Shown here piece by piece: positions 1-12,434 of a DNA stretch of 64,000 nt. The stretch's first letter is position 1. The number at the start of each line of letters is the position of its first letter. Under the pieces are notes generated by a model. It searched no databases. It had not been told where the DNA came from and worked only from the letters and a program-made list of their open reading frames with translations. This stretch comes from Todiramphus chloris collaris (Eukaryota; Chordata; Aves; Coraciiformes; Alcedinidae), in NCBI GenBank assembly GCA_025345505.1, contig JANVCC010000270.1:3726929-3790928 (forward strand), read 5' to 3'. Made by a program: the position numbers and the translations under genes.

Positions 1-507
1 TTGAAGGTGTGAGGGTAACATGGCTACAGAATAAATTAGGAAAAGAGGTGGCTAAACTAAACTTAGACACAGCCTGAAAATAAAGCAAATTGAACTTTTT
101 ATAAGAAAAATTGCATTTTACAAGAACTCTGCCTCACAGACTAAAAATATAAACCTCCTTTACAAAAAGGCAGTTGCACCATCGCCGTTTTATGAACACA
201 TCTGGTCCATGTTGATGTGTATCTTTGCTGAAGATTAAAATGGGTTTGAGTGATCTCTTCTGACCCCCCCACTGCCCCTCTTCGTTTAGTGTTCAGTTCT
301 GTCAGCCCCTTCAAAATGGAGCATTGCCCTAAACTGCCAGGAAGTTAAATAACACAGGCACGTGATTTAATCCGAGCTGTCCCCAGCAGTCAGTTATCTT
401 CTCGAGAGTATCCAGGTGTTGCTTGAAAAGAGATGACTGGGAAAGAACTAAACAATTTCGCTGGACGAATTGGCCAGCATGGCTTTTGTCTTGGCCATCT
501 CCCACTT

Positions 508-547
508 GAAAAATAAAAGAAAAAAAAAAAGAAAAAAGAAAAAAATC
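508..547. repeat. A-rich run
   Basis: The run consists of A with scattered G and T. Shorter homopolymer runs of the same kind occur at 8,035-8,048, 10,194-10,208, 10,329-10,341, 21,706-21,720, 22,192-22,209, 41,240-41,252 and 53,905-53,920. Confidence 0.9.
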
Positions 548-2519
548 ATGCTTGAGACATAAGTGAGGTGTGTTGGGTTTTTTTTCTATCCATCAAGCTC
601 AAAGCTTTGTCTAAAGATGGTAAAATGTGATTATCCTAGGCAAACAGCAGTGGAAACTGAGGGACAGCCCTCGGGTTAAACTCAGTGGAAAGGCAAAGAG
701 AGAAACCCGGGTAGTCTGGAGTATTTGGCCTCCTTCAAATACCAGTAAGATTCCTTCTGCATTGCCATCCTTTCTGCAAAGCAGGATGTGTTTCTGCTGG
801 GGGTGCAAAAACACACCCGAAATGTAACTCACTCTGTACAGCTCTGGGCTACCAAGTGGGCAACGATGCTTTCCCACTGCGGGAGCAGGAAGTGTGAGGA
901 AAAAGAAACGGCTCGTTCAGTTCTGCAGCATCACCACGAGCTCAAGGAGCTTGGTATTCCTGAAGTGCTGTTGCGTGATTATTCTTTCAGGTTCACTCCT
1001 GGGTTGCATAACAACATATGCTTTCCCCGTTTACAATGTTCAAATAGACTGAGATTAAAAAGATATAAGAATACTCCCACTGTAAATGATGCAGCACTGA
1101 TGTCTGCTACTGATACCCTGATGTCTTCCACCTAAGCCAGCTAGATGCTGCCTCAACCTGCCGTGAGATGTCTGTAACTCCAGAGCCATGAAGTACAGCA
1201 AGGTGCAAGGGAACAAACCCAAAGAAAAGGCATCTGCTTGGTCATCGCAACTTGGAGGTTGTCCCTTAAAGCATCCAGAGCTCCCTGGATCTTCCTAGTA
1301 TTCCCAGCAGATATGTTGGGTTGGAAGAAAGAAATGTCTCAGCTAAGCCTGAAGGCACCTGTTGGAAGGTGTCCCAAAAGGTGGGGATTGTCAATAGTGG
1401 GGCTCGGTCTGTGCTGGTGGCAGATGTTTTTACGCTCCACGGTGACTGGGAGGAATATTTCCCACCCGGGAACTGTCGAACACATGATGTCTGCAGGGTA
1501 TTAAGAGCTTTAGAAATAAAATACTAGGTTGTGATAGGGATTTGCTTTATGTGAAGCTTCTCTCTCGTCAAAATAACTTTGAGGAAGAATTGTTTTCCTT
1601 TTTGAACACCTGTTTTTGACATTTCTGAAGTGGAAAAGCTTTTTGTTGTTGTCAGAACGACTCTGTTATGAAGTGTAGATGTAGGTAGGGTAAGAAAGAA
1701 GTTATAACGAATACCTTTGAGGGATTCCTGCAAAGAGCTCTTCCACATGAAACAAAAATGTGCGTTCTAGCACCTCTCAACCTACCCATGTCATAAACAA
1801 ATGTGGAAATGGAAAGGGCAAATTCTCAGCTGTGCGACAGGATTAAAACAAGCAGCAAAGCCCACCTCCTCTCAGCTCCAGCCTGGGCCCTCCCCTTCCC
1901 CAGCACTCTGGAGATTTAAAACTTCAACCCATCACCCATAGCATATTCTGGGCCTGACACCAACACGATGCCCAGGACACAGGGAACTCCTCCTCTGGGA
2001 GGGTGGTGGTTTGAGAGAGTGGTGCCCGTTTGCATCTCTATGGAGGTTTGGACAGCCAGGTAACAGCCCTGGTGGAGATGAATTGGTGGGCAGAGAGCAG
2101 GTGATAAGGTTAAAAGTGCACGATGGCTGCAGTTTATCCTTCGGGTATCAGCAACGTGGATGTGCCCGTGTGTGTTTGGATTCCAGGAGCATGGCTCTGA
2201 AGATGCTCGTCTAAACCAAGCGGCTGCTCAAAACCTTTAGCAAACGTCCTCAGCCAGAACCCCCAGATCCTCTCACGTTGACCTTCAATGTGAGTCGGGA
2301 ACTGCTGCAGTGGGTTGTGAAGCACTGTGCTTAAGAAATGAAGTCTGGAGAGGAATGAGTCTTCTTTCAGTGCGATTATTTCATCCTTTTTGGCTTCTCT
2401 GATTCAGCCGAGTGCTGAACCTCTCCCTTCTCTCCCCCTTCCCATCAGCCCCACGAGGCCTCCCTGACCTTACAATCCACCCACGGTTTCCATGTTACTG
2501 TCAGCCTCTTTACACTTGA

Positions 2520-2680
2520 CTGATGAGAAATATGTGATTATTCAACACGTCATAAAAACAGCGAGAGCAAATGAAGGAGAAATCTGGAAAGTATTTATAG
2601 AAAATCTGTAAACAATCATTGCAATTCAGCGATTCAAAGCTGCGCACACATTAGCTTATTAGCTGTAGAGCTGTCAGATG
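2520..2680. promoter_or_regulatory. Candidate conserved non-coding block (ADTRP intron 3)
   Basis: The sequence is AT-rich, non-repetitive and free of CR1 or simple repeats. It has several motif-like strings: CGTCATAAAA, GTATTTATAG, ATCTGTAAACAATC (a forkhead-like TGTAAACA) and AGCTTATTAGCT. The judgement comes from its appearance only. No alignment was possible. Confidence 0.3.
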
Positions 2681-2966
2681 TTCTTTGGTTCCTTCACCTT
2701 TCTTAAAAATTAAGAACTGCTTCGTTAGACCCCCAGCCATTTTGTGTTTCGTAGATTTCTGTTTGCAGAAAGTTTCTTTTCTGAGCGTATTTCATAGACT
2801 TTCATTTGCAGAAACAATTTATTTTTTGAGCTATAATAACCAAGATTATTTTTTTCCCCACCTTTACAACTACACAACATTTCCTTGACTTCAGAGGTTT
2901 GACAAACACTGATTCACTGACCTTCCTTCTGTGCTAAAAAGGCTTCTTGAGGTGACTTCAAGCACG

Positions 2967-3467
2967 CAGAATCACAGGATGTTAAGGGTTGGAAGGGACC
3001 TCGAAAGCTCATCGAGTCCAACCCCCCTGCCAGAGCAGGGTCACCTAGAGCAGGTCACACAGGAACATGTCCAGGTGGGTTTGGAAAGTCTCCAGAGAAG
3101 GAGACTCCACAACTCCCCTGGGCAGCCTGGTCCAGAGCTCCGTGACTCTCACAGTGAAAAAGCTTTTCCTTATGTTTCCATGGAACCTCTTCTGCTCCAG
3201 TTTACACCCATTGCCCCTCGTCCTATCATTGGACATAACAGAGCAGAGCCTGGCTCCAGCCTCCTGACACTCGCCCTTTACCTATTTATAACCATTAATG
3301 AGGTCACTCCTCAGCCTCCTCTGCTCCAAGCTAAAGAGCCCCAGCTCCCTCAGCCTTTCCTCGGCAGGGAGATGCTCCACTCCCTTCATCATCTCCGTGG
3401 CTCTGCGCTGGACTCTCTCAAGCAATTCCCTGTCCTTCTTGAACCAAGAGCCCCAGTCGTGCAACTG
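2967..3467 (-). mobile_element. CR1 LINE fragment, 3' end
   Basis: On the plus strand it starts CAGAATCACAGGATG then GGTTGGAAGGGACC, the reverse complement of the avian CR1 3' end. The minus-strand reading gives the C-terminal reverse-transcriptase tail: [15 protein letters not shown], then [20 protein letters not shown], then [20 protein letters not shown] and [20 protein letters not shown]. The frame is broken between these pieces, so the copy is dead and truncated at its 5' end, like most CR1 copies. It lies in ADTRP intron 3, in the same orientation as the gene. Confidence 0.93.
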
Positions 3468-3627
3468 TTTGCTGCCTACAGCTCAACGACAAATTGAGAT
3501 AAGTAGGAAGGAGGAGGTGAGAAAGGAGAAGCCGTGAAACTCTTCTGGAAGGTGACACAATGCAACGGCGGGACAGATGTTGCAAAGTCTCTCCTCTCTG
3601 TCAGAGGCAGGGCTGTTCCTTACTCAC

Positions 3628-3729
3628 CATGGCGTGATTTAACCACAGCGGGATGACTCCATCAAGGCTTTTGGGGTAAACCAGCTCTCGGTTGTAGGTA
3701 TACAGTGTCCAAAAGGATATGGACACAAA
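3628..3729 (-). CDS. ADTRP: ADTRP coding exon 3 (residues 97-130)
   Basis: This is the third coding exon, 34 codons, phase 0 at both ends. The core YNRELVYPKSLDGVIPLWLN corresponds to human YNRDLIYPKVLDTVIPVWLN, one of the most conserved parts of the AIG1/ADTRP family, and the exon ends NHAM as in human. It holds the end of the third membrane segment and the loop before the fourth. The acceptor is GGTTCCAG/TTTGTG and the donor is ATG/GTGAGT. The expected catalytic histidine (His131 in human ADTRP) is the first codon of the next exon. I looked for that exon on the minus strand between 1 and 3,600 and did not find it, so it should lie beyond the left edge. No frameshift or stop is present in the three exons. 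Confidence 0.94.
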
Positions 3730-5242
3730 CTGGAACCAAAAGACAAAAGGGAAGACATTTTTAAATGGAAAGACAAACCTATTGGATAGTGCTCTCCTTT
3801 CTGAGAAGGCAAAGCATCTCCTATGTGAAAAACAGTGATGCTGCCAGCTAAACTCACCCATCTCACATGTTACAACATAGAGAAAGGAATTTACTCTGAG
3901 GTGCATCTTCTGTGTTGATACTGCAAGAAAAACCCCCTTTACAAACCGCCAACGCTGACATTTTCTGTGCAATATTAGATTAGTTTTAAATATTTCTTTT
4001 TTTTTTCCTTTGCAGATGGGATCTTTTGATGGTCCAGAACTTCTCCTCAAGGGACTGGCTGTCGAGCCACAGCATTTATTCTGCTCAGTAACAAAGTAAA
4101 ACCAGACCTTGGGAAGACAGTTCACATAAACCTTACCCTTATCTTCACAATTTATAAGCCTAATTTCTAAGCTGCAGGTGTGAGCTGCACTGTAGGCACC
4201 CTTTTTTTTTTCCCCCGGCAGAGAAGGATTTATGGTGGGAGAACTTAACCTGGAGGAAACGAGCCCTGGTACCAGTTACTGATAGCTGGAAGCTGATTTG
4301 CAGTTGGTTTTTTTGGCCTGGCTTTGTATCTGAGCACACTCTGTGCTCGGGGGTTGGAAATGGGAGGTGTGAGGTGCTGGCAGAAGGAGACTACCTGTGC
4401 CTCTGTCCTGCAGGCAGGGTGAGGATGCCCGAGGGCATCATGATATGCCAGAGGAATCGTGAATACTGCTGTGCAGGGAAGATAAATTAGCCAGTCTCTC
4501 TATCCCAATCCCTGGCAGGGCATTTTTAGTGAGCCAGCTGGCTGAGCTGCTTGCAGACCAGATTTAAGCAGCTCTTCTCAGCCCTTTGAGGTTGGCTGCA
4601 GGCTGCACTCACACAGAGCAGTACCTACACCCATGAGTAACCCCTCGGTTCCTGTCCAACCCACAGCACCAGATAAGCAGCATTTTGCTGAACAGCACTC
4701 GCTGGGAGGGAGCAGGGCAGCCGTGGTGAATCTGATGTTGTATCATCCTGTGAATCTGCTTCTCTGGGGGGCTTACTTAAAGCCACGCTGGGGTCAGAGC
4801 TGTTAGATTCTGCTGCCTCTTAAGTACCTTCTCATGGCCTCCTGGCCCATGCTGCCCTTTAGAGAAATGCCCTAAGTCGATATATCCACAGCTCCTTGGA
4901 CGATGATTGACTGGAGATGACTGACTGATGATTGATGGAGAGGTTACACCACCTACACCCTTTGGGCTCAATCTCTGATCACTCAGGGAAACCCTAAAGT
5001 TTGTGCGAGAGGATTTGCTTGTACCCACGAGACTCTCAGCACCCTTTCTTCTTCCAAAGTGTCCAAAATCCAGCTAAACTGCCCAAAATCCAGCTAAACT
5101 GACCAAATCCACTTGCTGCAACCTTTTCAGTGGTAGCGGTACAAGAAAACCCTACGGTTCTTTATTTTATGTACGTGCATGTTATGCTATAACCCCCTCA
5201 TTATTTATGCAAACATTATTTTTATGTACAGAGGTTACTTAC
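3730..5242 (-). other. ADTRP: ADTRP intron 2
   Basis: This intron of 1,513 bp has GTAAGT at the donor and CAG at the acceptor on the minus strand. It contains short T-rich runs (3,998-4,010 and 4,202-4,212) and a 20-bp direct duplication at 5,061-5,100. Nothing else is recognisable. Confidence 0.85.
5061..5100. repeat. 20-bp tandem duplication in ADTRP intron 2
   Basis: The 20-mer GTCCAAAATCCAGCTAAACT is followed directly by GCCCAAAATCCAGCTAAACT, with one mismatch. It lies about 140 bp downstream of the exon 2 donor. Confidence 0.95.
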
Positions 5243-5377
5243 TGTGGACACTGGGAAAGCCAGAACGCTGAAAAGAAGGTCTCTGCTGGAAATTACGCAC
5301 TTAGCACATCGCAGCTTCTTAATTAGTCTCAACGCATCGGCCAGGAAGGACACCCCGTAGAAGACAGCCTGCAAAAC
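5243..5377 (-). CDS. ADTRP: ADTRP coding exon 2 (residues 52-96)
   Basis: This is the second coding exon, 45 codons, phase 0 at both ends. It begins VLQAVFYGVS and ends RDLLFSVLAFPVST, matching human ADTRP LLQTIFYGVT and RDLLFTTLAFPVST, with the same exon length. It completes the second membrane segment, crosses a basic and variable loop (about residues 66-82) and enters the third membrane segment. The acceptor is CTTTAG/GTTTTG. A second AG lies nine bases inside the exon (TTTTGCAG/GCTGTC) and could be used as an alternative acceptor, which would remove Val-Leu-Gln in frame. The upstream site is preferred because it restores the residues conserved with human. The donor is ACA/GTAAGT, close to ideal. 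The loop carries two cysteines (RCAKC) that I do not recall in the human protein. Confidence 0.94.
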
Positions 5378-8300
5378 CTAAAGTAATTACACCTAATGAG
5401 GGAAACTTATCCAGCTTTAATTAGCACGTTCCTCAATGAACTCTGTTCTCGCTCTTCAGGGAGCTGTTTTGTTCGCGAGCTGCGAGCCCGGGTGAGGGAA
5501 ATAGCTGTTGGCTAAATCTTTTTTACTAACTGCAACTGATTAAATAAAGTTGTTGGGGAGATAACTGCAACCGTATCTCGTTTAATAGACCAAACAGAGA
5601 TGTGATTCAGATGGGAGAGGTGGAGGGCCACGTTGAAAGCCAGCTTCTTCACGCTCCCCATGTTAATTGTTACCTGTTCAATGCGTCTGAGGAGGGAGCA
5701 GGAGAACAATACACCAGCAAAAGCTTCTTGTAAAGAGGTTGCTAAATAACTTCTCCCACTCTCTAGCCAACACAGGGTCTACTTCCTGGGGACTCATGGT
5801 GCCGTTGAGCTCAGTGTCAAGTAGCTCAAAACACTCTAACACGAGAATTAAATGAAGAGGTTGCAGAAAGCAGAACCTAAAGAGGGATTCAGGAAAGGAT
5901 TTCAGGTGCGTAGAAGAAGAGATCCAGACTTTGCTAACTAAACTGAATCAGTTAAATTATTTATAACTAATGGATTTTGGAGTTGGGAGGGATTGCTGTG
6001 TTTTGTTTGGTTTTTGTTCTTTAAATTGTTTACAAGTGATGAGGGTGGGGTTGTTTGGGGAGGGTTTTGTAAAGACTTATGCAAGTGCACAGAGACAAAA
6101 GAGAATTCTGCAAATTGTGTGTGAAATTATCATGATATTGTGGTTTAACCCCTCTTGCTTTCCCAATGACTTTGTTTTCTCTCCTGACACTACACAGCGG
6201 AGCAAGCTGACCCAGGTTTGTCAGACACACAAAGGCATAGCCTTGCAGAAAAATCCTTCTCCCACTACCTTGCATTCAGCACTGAGTCCAGGTCAGCTGC
6301 TAACTCCCAGGACAGCCTTTTCTCCTTAAGGCCAGGTTGTCCCAGAGTGATGCAATCTGGGAAATGCAGCCTACCACAAACGCTGGACCAGCTAGCCATG
6401 CCTTTCAAGAGCTTTCAGGATGAGGTCTTTTTTGCCATGATCTTACTCTGAATCAGATATTTGTTTAGAGCAAAGTGTCTGAAGTTGTGGCTGGTTACTT
6501 CATTGGTTTCTGAAGGGGCTGAGAAGGGTGGTGCTTGGGAGGGGACAGAGTTAGTGCAATGCCTTTCCATCAGAAATTCATTTATTATCAAAATATCCGA
6601 GGGAAGGAGTGGACTATATTTTCCCCATGCCTGTTGTCAAACAAGGGTTTCTAGAAGCTCCTTCCACGGAGCAAAGCCACCACAATTTGTATGACCAAAG
6701 CATCCTTGCAGTTACCCACGCCTGTCCCTAGCAGTTTTTTGGAGCTTCCCAGCAAAGGGAAAAGATACATCCTCCCTTCCCTATCCTTTCCACAGTCCAG
6801 ATGGTTGCCCCAGTAGACTGCAGCCAGGTACAAGTGGTGACACGTCCCCTCTCCCTGCTCACATCCACAGGTGATGTAGTGGTGCTGGCACAGGCTGGGA
6901 TACTGGTCACCCAGGATGAGGTACTGGAGGTCACGCACTGCCTGGGTCAGATGCAAAGCCCTTTGACTTCTCTCAAGAGCATGGGGTGAATGGCCACATT
7001 TTCACATAAAAAGCCCTCAGGCAGCTCCTTCAGAACCCACGTATGGTTTTCTCCAGTTCTGAGGCACTCAAACCACCCTTTTTAAATGTGGTTTTCTCTC
7101 TCTCCCCGTTATCACAATTAGCCTCTGTAACTGCAGAGGTTCAGGCAGTAGGGATTCAGCCCTCCAAGCCACGGGTGTAGCTCAGACAAGCCCATACTGG
7201 GCCATGGTGTACTTAGACTCAAGCACATGTTGAACCCAAACATCTGTCCCAGTCCTTGGCCTCACCACGACACCAAAACAAAGTCCTGGAAGAGCTAAGA
7301 AAAGCCTGGTTATAAACAGAAGCTCTTGTTACATCCCATAGAGTCAGCAGTAACTTTCTGTAAAAAGCATGAAAAATGACCATGAGGGTGGTGACAGTCT
7401 GGTGACACATGGTGACTAATTGCCAATAAAGCAATTAGGGAGAGGCCTGGTTCCCAGAGGATGGGGCTATTATTATCTTGTTCATGGTCAGCCTTACATT
7501 AATCATGGGACAGGGATAGGCTGCTTCTTCCCCCTCCTTCAAAATTAACTAAAACAAACATTTCTGAAAAGAAGCAGTCCCAAAACAGCCACATTCTCAG
7601 CCTGGTAAATATTCTGTCCTACACAGAGGAGGACAATGTTATCTGGTGTATGGAAAATCCTTATCCGAATGTGTAACCTGACCCAGTTCTCTGGCTGAAC
7701 AGGGAGAAGAACAACTCCTGAAGAAGTCTGAACTCAGCCTTGAGCTTGTTTTTGCTCTGCTCGTAGCTCTTCTCTTCTCTGTCACTGTGGCTTCAAAGGG
7801 GTTTCAGTCAGTTTGTGATCAGCCTGGATTTCCAGGAGCAACAGAAGAATATAGAAGTAACTTTTTCAAGTCAGAAAACTGGACCTAGCTAGAATCATCA
7901 CAGTAAAGCTCAGTCTGGCAGGGTGCACTGCTGGGAGACTCAGAGCTCCAAACCCATGCTCTTCCAGGCTTATTCCTGTGAGAAAGGTGCATCCAAACCT
8001 CACAGACCTTCACTAATGGGAATATTTGACATTTAAAAAAAAAAAAACCCAATTGACATGAAAACATCAAATTATTCCAGATGTCCTGTGACTTTCCCAA
8101 GCAGCAGTGCTGGTGCTCCCAGATCCATTGCAGCAGCCCATGGAATATAAATCTGCTGGCTGCAAAGAAAGAGGACCCCCTAAAGTATTCCCACACGAGC
8201 AGAAGGAAGACTGGAAGCACTCAGAAAGCTAACGATTAACCCAAAGAGGAGAACATGGATGTGATTATCCCAGTTGGAGGGACTCCGCTTCCCTCTCCAG

Positions 8301-8389
8301 ACCCCGCAGGGCTCCGTGCTGCTGGGTGCTGTAGAAATGCTTCATTTGGCCAGATTGAGTTTCCACACCAAGAGTCGTGGTGACAAAGA

Positions 8390-9060
8390 CAAACAAACCT
8401 TAATTTTTATCTGCTGCTGCCGCGATTGAAGGGGTGTTTCTGTTTAACTAACCTGACATGATTTACTTTCCCCTGTAAGATCTGGTCGTATGTATACACT
8501 GAAATCTCCAACTAGTCCAAATAAATCGGGCTCCAAGCTCTGCCCTTAAGGGAGGATAAATCCAATATTCTGAGTAGGTTATTAGACATAACAGTCAACA
8601 TTTAGTGCAGACACACATCCATTCACACGATAGCGACCTGGGAAATATGTATGCTAAAAATATGTATACTAACTGCTGGCTCTATTTTGAAATGACTAAA
8701 ACCCAGCTTTCAGGAGCATTGGAAAGTATTTCAATTACGAGAGGAAAAAAAGGGTACGGAATAAAATGGGGCAGGAATGCAATTAATAGTTTTTAAAGGT
8801 GCAATGTGCTCATTATGCAATGATTTATGAATAGATTTACAGCAGCGAGCAGATTTTTATGAGCTCGGATATTTCGGGCAATGAATGATTCAGCTTGTGC
8901 TGTTTTGTGTCACAGACAAATGAATACAAAACTGGTTTTATCTGTCATTTCTGCTTGTTCAATAATCAGTCAATGAACTCCTTTGATACGAAAACCACTG
9001 ATTCTTTTCTTTTTATTTTTTTCCCCCCTATAAAAATATTTCCTTTTTGAATCTTGATTG
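8390..9060. promoter_or_regulatory. Candidate conserved enhancer block (ADTRP intron 1)
   Basis: About 670 bp are non-repetitive and AT-rich, with dense transcription-factor-like strings: CTCATTATGCAATGATTTATGAATAG around 8,808-8,833 contains C/EBP- or POU-like TTATGCAAT and CDX-like TTTATGAAT, and there are several AATGAATGA/TTCAATAATCAG homeobox-type stretches. No repeat family is recognisable and no open frame is convincing. The region sits in the first intron, a common place for enhancers. It is assigned by texture, without conservation data. Confidence 0.35.
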
Positions 9061-11599
9061 CTATGATCATTAGCTAGATAACTGAATCTGAAGTAACTCT
9101 CTTGGGAGAGCCACATGACTAGCGAGGAATTGAATGAGGTGCTAAAAGAGGGTCATATCTCAAAGAAATTCTCCCAGCATCCCTCCAGCAGAGCCAGGAG
9201 GTGAGCTGCATTTCCATCCAAAGAAAAAAAGTCACATTTCCCAGTATTTCCAGTTCAGATGGGAGCGAGCCAGCTACAGCAGTTTTCCACAGAAAGAAAT
9301 TTTTAAATGCAACTCCAGAGAACTCAGAGGCATTTTCTGGGGGAAAAGTTCCAAGCAATTCAGCCAGCTGGTGCCAGAAGCCAGGCAATCACAGCCCAGA
9401 GAAGCTGGACAAGTGCTTGTGCCTGGCTCTTGGGGAAGCCTTCAAGGCACAGCCCAGCCCTGCCCAGTGTGGCAGCTCCACAGAACCAGCACAGCCCATC
9501 AGGAAGCTTTTGCCCGCTCCTCTTCCCCAGGATCAGATCTCCCAGCATCCCGTGATGTCTCCTGGGACTGCTTCCAAAGGTGCGGAAACGTAACACATCA
9601 GGTGGGACATCTGTGGTCCTCTTGTTCCTCGACGTCCCTCAGCAGGAACAGGAATTGCCTTAATGCCAAACCATGAGATGACTCTTCTGGGTCCTGTGGA
9701 GCTCCACAGTTCCCTGGGCCACATCATCTTCTCACCTTCTTCTTCTCTTACACAGCAGCTCAGGAAACTTCTGCCATCTGGAGATACCAACAAGCGCTGT
9801 CCAGGTAACAGGGAGAAGGGATGAGGGCATTTTTCTTCCCAGGTTCCTTTTTGGTTTTGGCAATTCTTTCTTGGAAAAAAACCTCATCAGTGTAGAGGAA
9901 GAACTGCTGGCCATGAAGGAGTAGTTTTGCACACTGTGCCCTGTTGCCACATTTTCTGTGTGCGAGATAGGGAATGTCTTCATCCCAAACCATCTCCCCA
10001 TTGGCTGACAGCTCCATTTTAGCATCAGAATCAGATCAATAAGTGCTTAAAAGATGGGAGACAAAGGATTGGAGAAGCAGAGCAAGGGGCCCCGCTCACG
10101 GAGATTTAATGAGACCTGAGCTGTTCAGCAGATCCGTAAATGAGCTGGGGAAGGGAGAAAACACTGAGGTGGCAAAGCTTTGTAAAAAAATCTCTTTTTT
10201 TTTTTTTTCCTGTCAAAGCAATGCCTTCCTGCAAATTGCCAAAGAATGTCAGGATATGGAGCACCTGAGAGATCAAATAGCAGGTGAAAATCAGTGTTGG
10301 TAAGTGCAGTGTAAAGCATTTCAGGGAAAAAAAAAAAAATAAAGCAACTTCAATTGCTGTGTTTCAACAGTGGGTTCTAAATTAACTATCACCATCCAGG
10401 AAAGAAATATTGGCTCGCTGCAAATAGCTCTCTCAAATTGCCAACTCCTTGCTCGCCAGGAATCAAAACCAGGACAAACAGAGAGATAATAATTTTTAAG
10501 AAGCAATAAACAACGGCCAAGGAACCACCTTTAGGCTGCTGCCCTGCTCATAGCTCGAGCACCACAGCCTGCTCTGCTTACCCCTTCCTGAAGCTAGAAC
10601 AAACTCCTGCAAGGGGTGACCAGGATGCTTAATGAAAGCGGCAGCCCTTTGTGAGGGGAGATAAAAAAAGGCTCAGGCTTGAAGCTTGCAGAAAAGAATA
10701 ACCAAGGGGAAAACCTGGTAGATGTCTCTAATGAGTGGCAAAGTTGAGCAGGGACGAGCGATTAGATTCTAACACAGAAGATGCGTCCAATGGGGTTGTC
10801 GGGGAGCCAGGGATGAACTGCTCTGTCCTGCAAGGCACACCACGGGCTGGGGAAGGTACCAGAAGCACAAACAGGTATGTTTTTCCTTTAGATAGATAAA
10901 GGGAAGGCTTTGAATGGGCAGGAGCTACCTTGGCCTGGATTGGTTGCCCAGCTGGGTAAGTCTGTGTGCCAGTGGGAGGGCAGAGCCACGGGAAGTTCAT
11001 TTCACGCTTCCACGTGCTCTTGCCCTGTGCAGCCTTTCCCTGGTCTCCCACTGCTGGCCCAAGGGCACCTGGATGGTGATTTCCCTGAGTATTTCTGTGT
11101 CCCAAACTACTGGGGGATGGGTTACTGCTGCCTGCTCTTGATCTCATGCTTTAGAGCTGTGTCAGATCTCATTATAACAGTGCCAGAGGATGGGGGTGGA
11201 GATGCTGTTTTGCCTGGATGACCCTTTAATGGAGCCAGCTTTCCCCAAAAAAACAAAGGAGAGGAGCTGGGCACGCAGTCCCTTGCCTGGGACTTGGCTG
11301 GTGGTGTTTTAGTCAACTGACGTATGTCCCAGTGGGATGAACTGAGTATCCTTAAGGTTGTGGAGTCCTCGCCATCTGATCTCTGGCATTTCAGAAAAAT
11401 TCATTTTTAAAGCATCACAAAAAGCTTAGATGTGCTGATAGACACAACAGAGCAGCACACCTTATGTGAGCCATCCTGACTGCAGTTGTGTATGTGCCCC
11501 CAAAGCCAGCTTGGCCACTGAGAAGGGCGGTGTGGCTCCCTGAAGCCCGGGCTGTGGTAGCCACCTCACGTGCCATTTACTCCCTCTTGGTTACAAATA

Positions 11600-11657
11600 T
11601 TTCACGGAGTCACAAAAGAGTTGAGGTTGGAAGGGACCCAAATTTCCAACCCCCCTG
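11600..11657 (-). mobile_element. Short CR1 3'-terminal remnant
   Basis: TCACGGAGTCACAAAAG followed by GAGGTTGGAAGGGACCC and CCAACCCCCCTGGGG is the reverse complement of the last 60 or so bases of CR1. Nothing further 5' in the element is recognisable. It lies in ADTRP intron 1. Confidence 0.75.
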
Positions 11658-12434
11658 GGGTTCTCCAAAGCCTTTAGGCTTCCACTGAACTCCACCATGA
11701 GGTGTCTCCTTCGGAAGAATTAAAGTAGAGACAAAGATACCTCAGTCCAGACCTCCCACTGCTCTTTAACTCTGACAGTCACATGGAATGGACAATAGGC
11801 TCTGGAGGTCCCTGTGGTCATCCTTCAGATTAGCAAGTGTCCCTGAAATTTGTCCCTTTCTATCCCACCACCACAAGCCATCGATGAAGTGCTTGGACTG
11901 TGAACAAACCTCCCCCAGGGTATCTCATGTGCTTCCAGTTTGATTTCTAGCTCGTGAAACGTTAGCGTGTTGGGAGAACCAAAACCCATTATGGTCTGTG
12001 TTTTTCTGTGTACTTTTAGGAAGTGCAGCAAGCAGTTGGTAAGACAACACGGAATCAAGTCACAGGCACCTCTCTCCACAGGCTGGAATTTCTTTCCCTC
12101 GTGCTCTCAGTTGATTGCCAAACGAAGCATGGACTCTAAGTGGCTAAATTAGCACCGTGCAATGCTCTGTTTTACCTTTTCTGTAATTTACAGCACATAA
12201 AAGCCTATTAAAAAATATGAAGTAAAACTCCAAGCATCATTATAATGTATATTGAATTAAGAGTCACATAAGAGTCATCAAACTTGCAGCTGTCGTGGCT
12301 GGACATACCCCACGTTTCTGCCCCTCTCCTCACCAATTGCTCGCCTCTTTTATCAGGAGACAGCAAGCTTCAGAGGGCTTTCTGAAAGCCAAGCAGCTCC
12401 ACAATATTCCTTCAGCATAAAACCTGTTAGTATG

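Larger units (their letters stand above)
1..3627 (-). other. ADTRP: ADTRP intron 3 (partial)
   Basis: This is intronic sequence downstream of exon 3, running off the left edge. It contains an A-rich run (508-547), a truncated CR1 (2,967-3,467) and an AT-rich, non-repetitive block (2,520-2,680) that looks like conserved non-coding DNA. No further ADTRP exon and no other gene is recognisable. Open frames here are short and have no family resemblance. Confidence 0.7.

Noticed and set aside
6651-6956. 101-codon cysteine/histidine-rich open frame on the minus strand within ADTRP intron 1
   Set aside because: The composition looks domain-like, but I recognise no family and see no good splice sites around it. 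The opposite strand is also open, which suggests a chance frame or an unrecognised old repeat.
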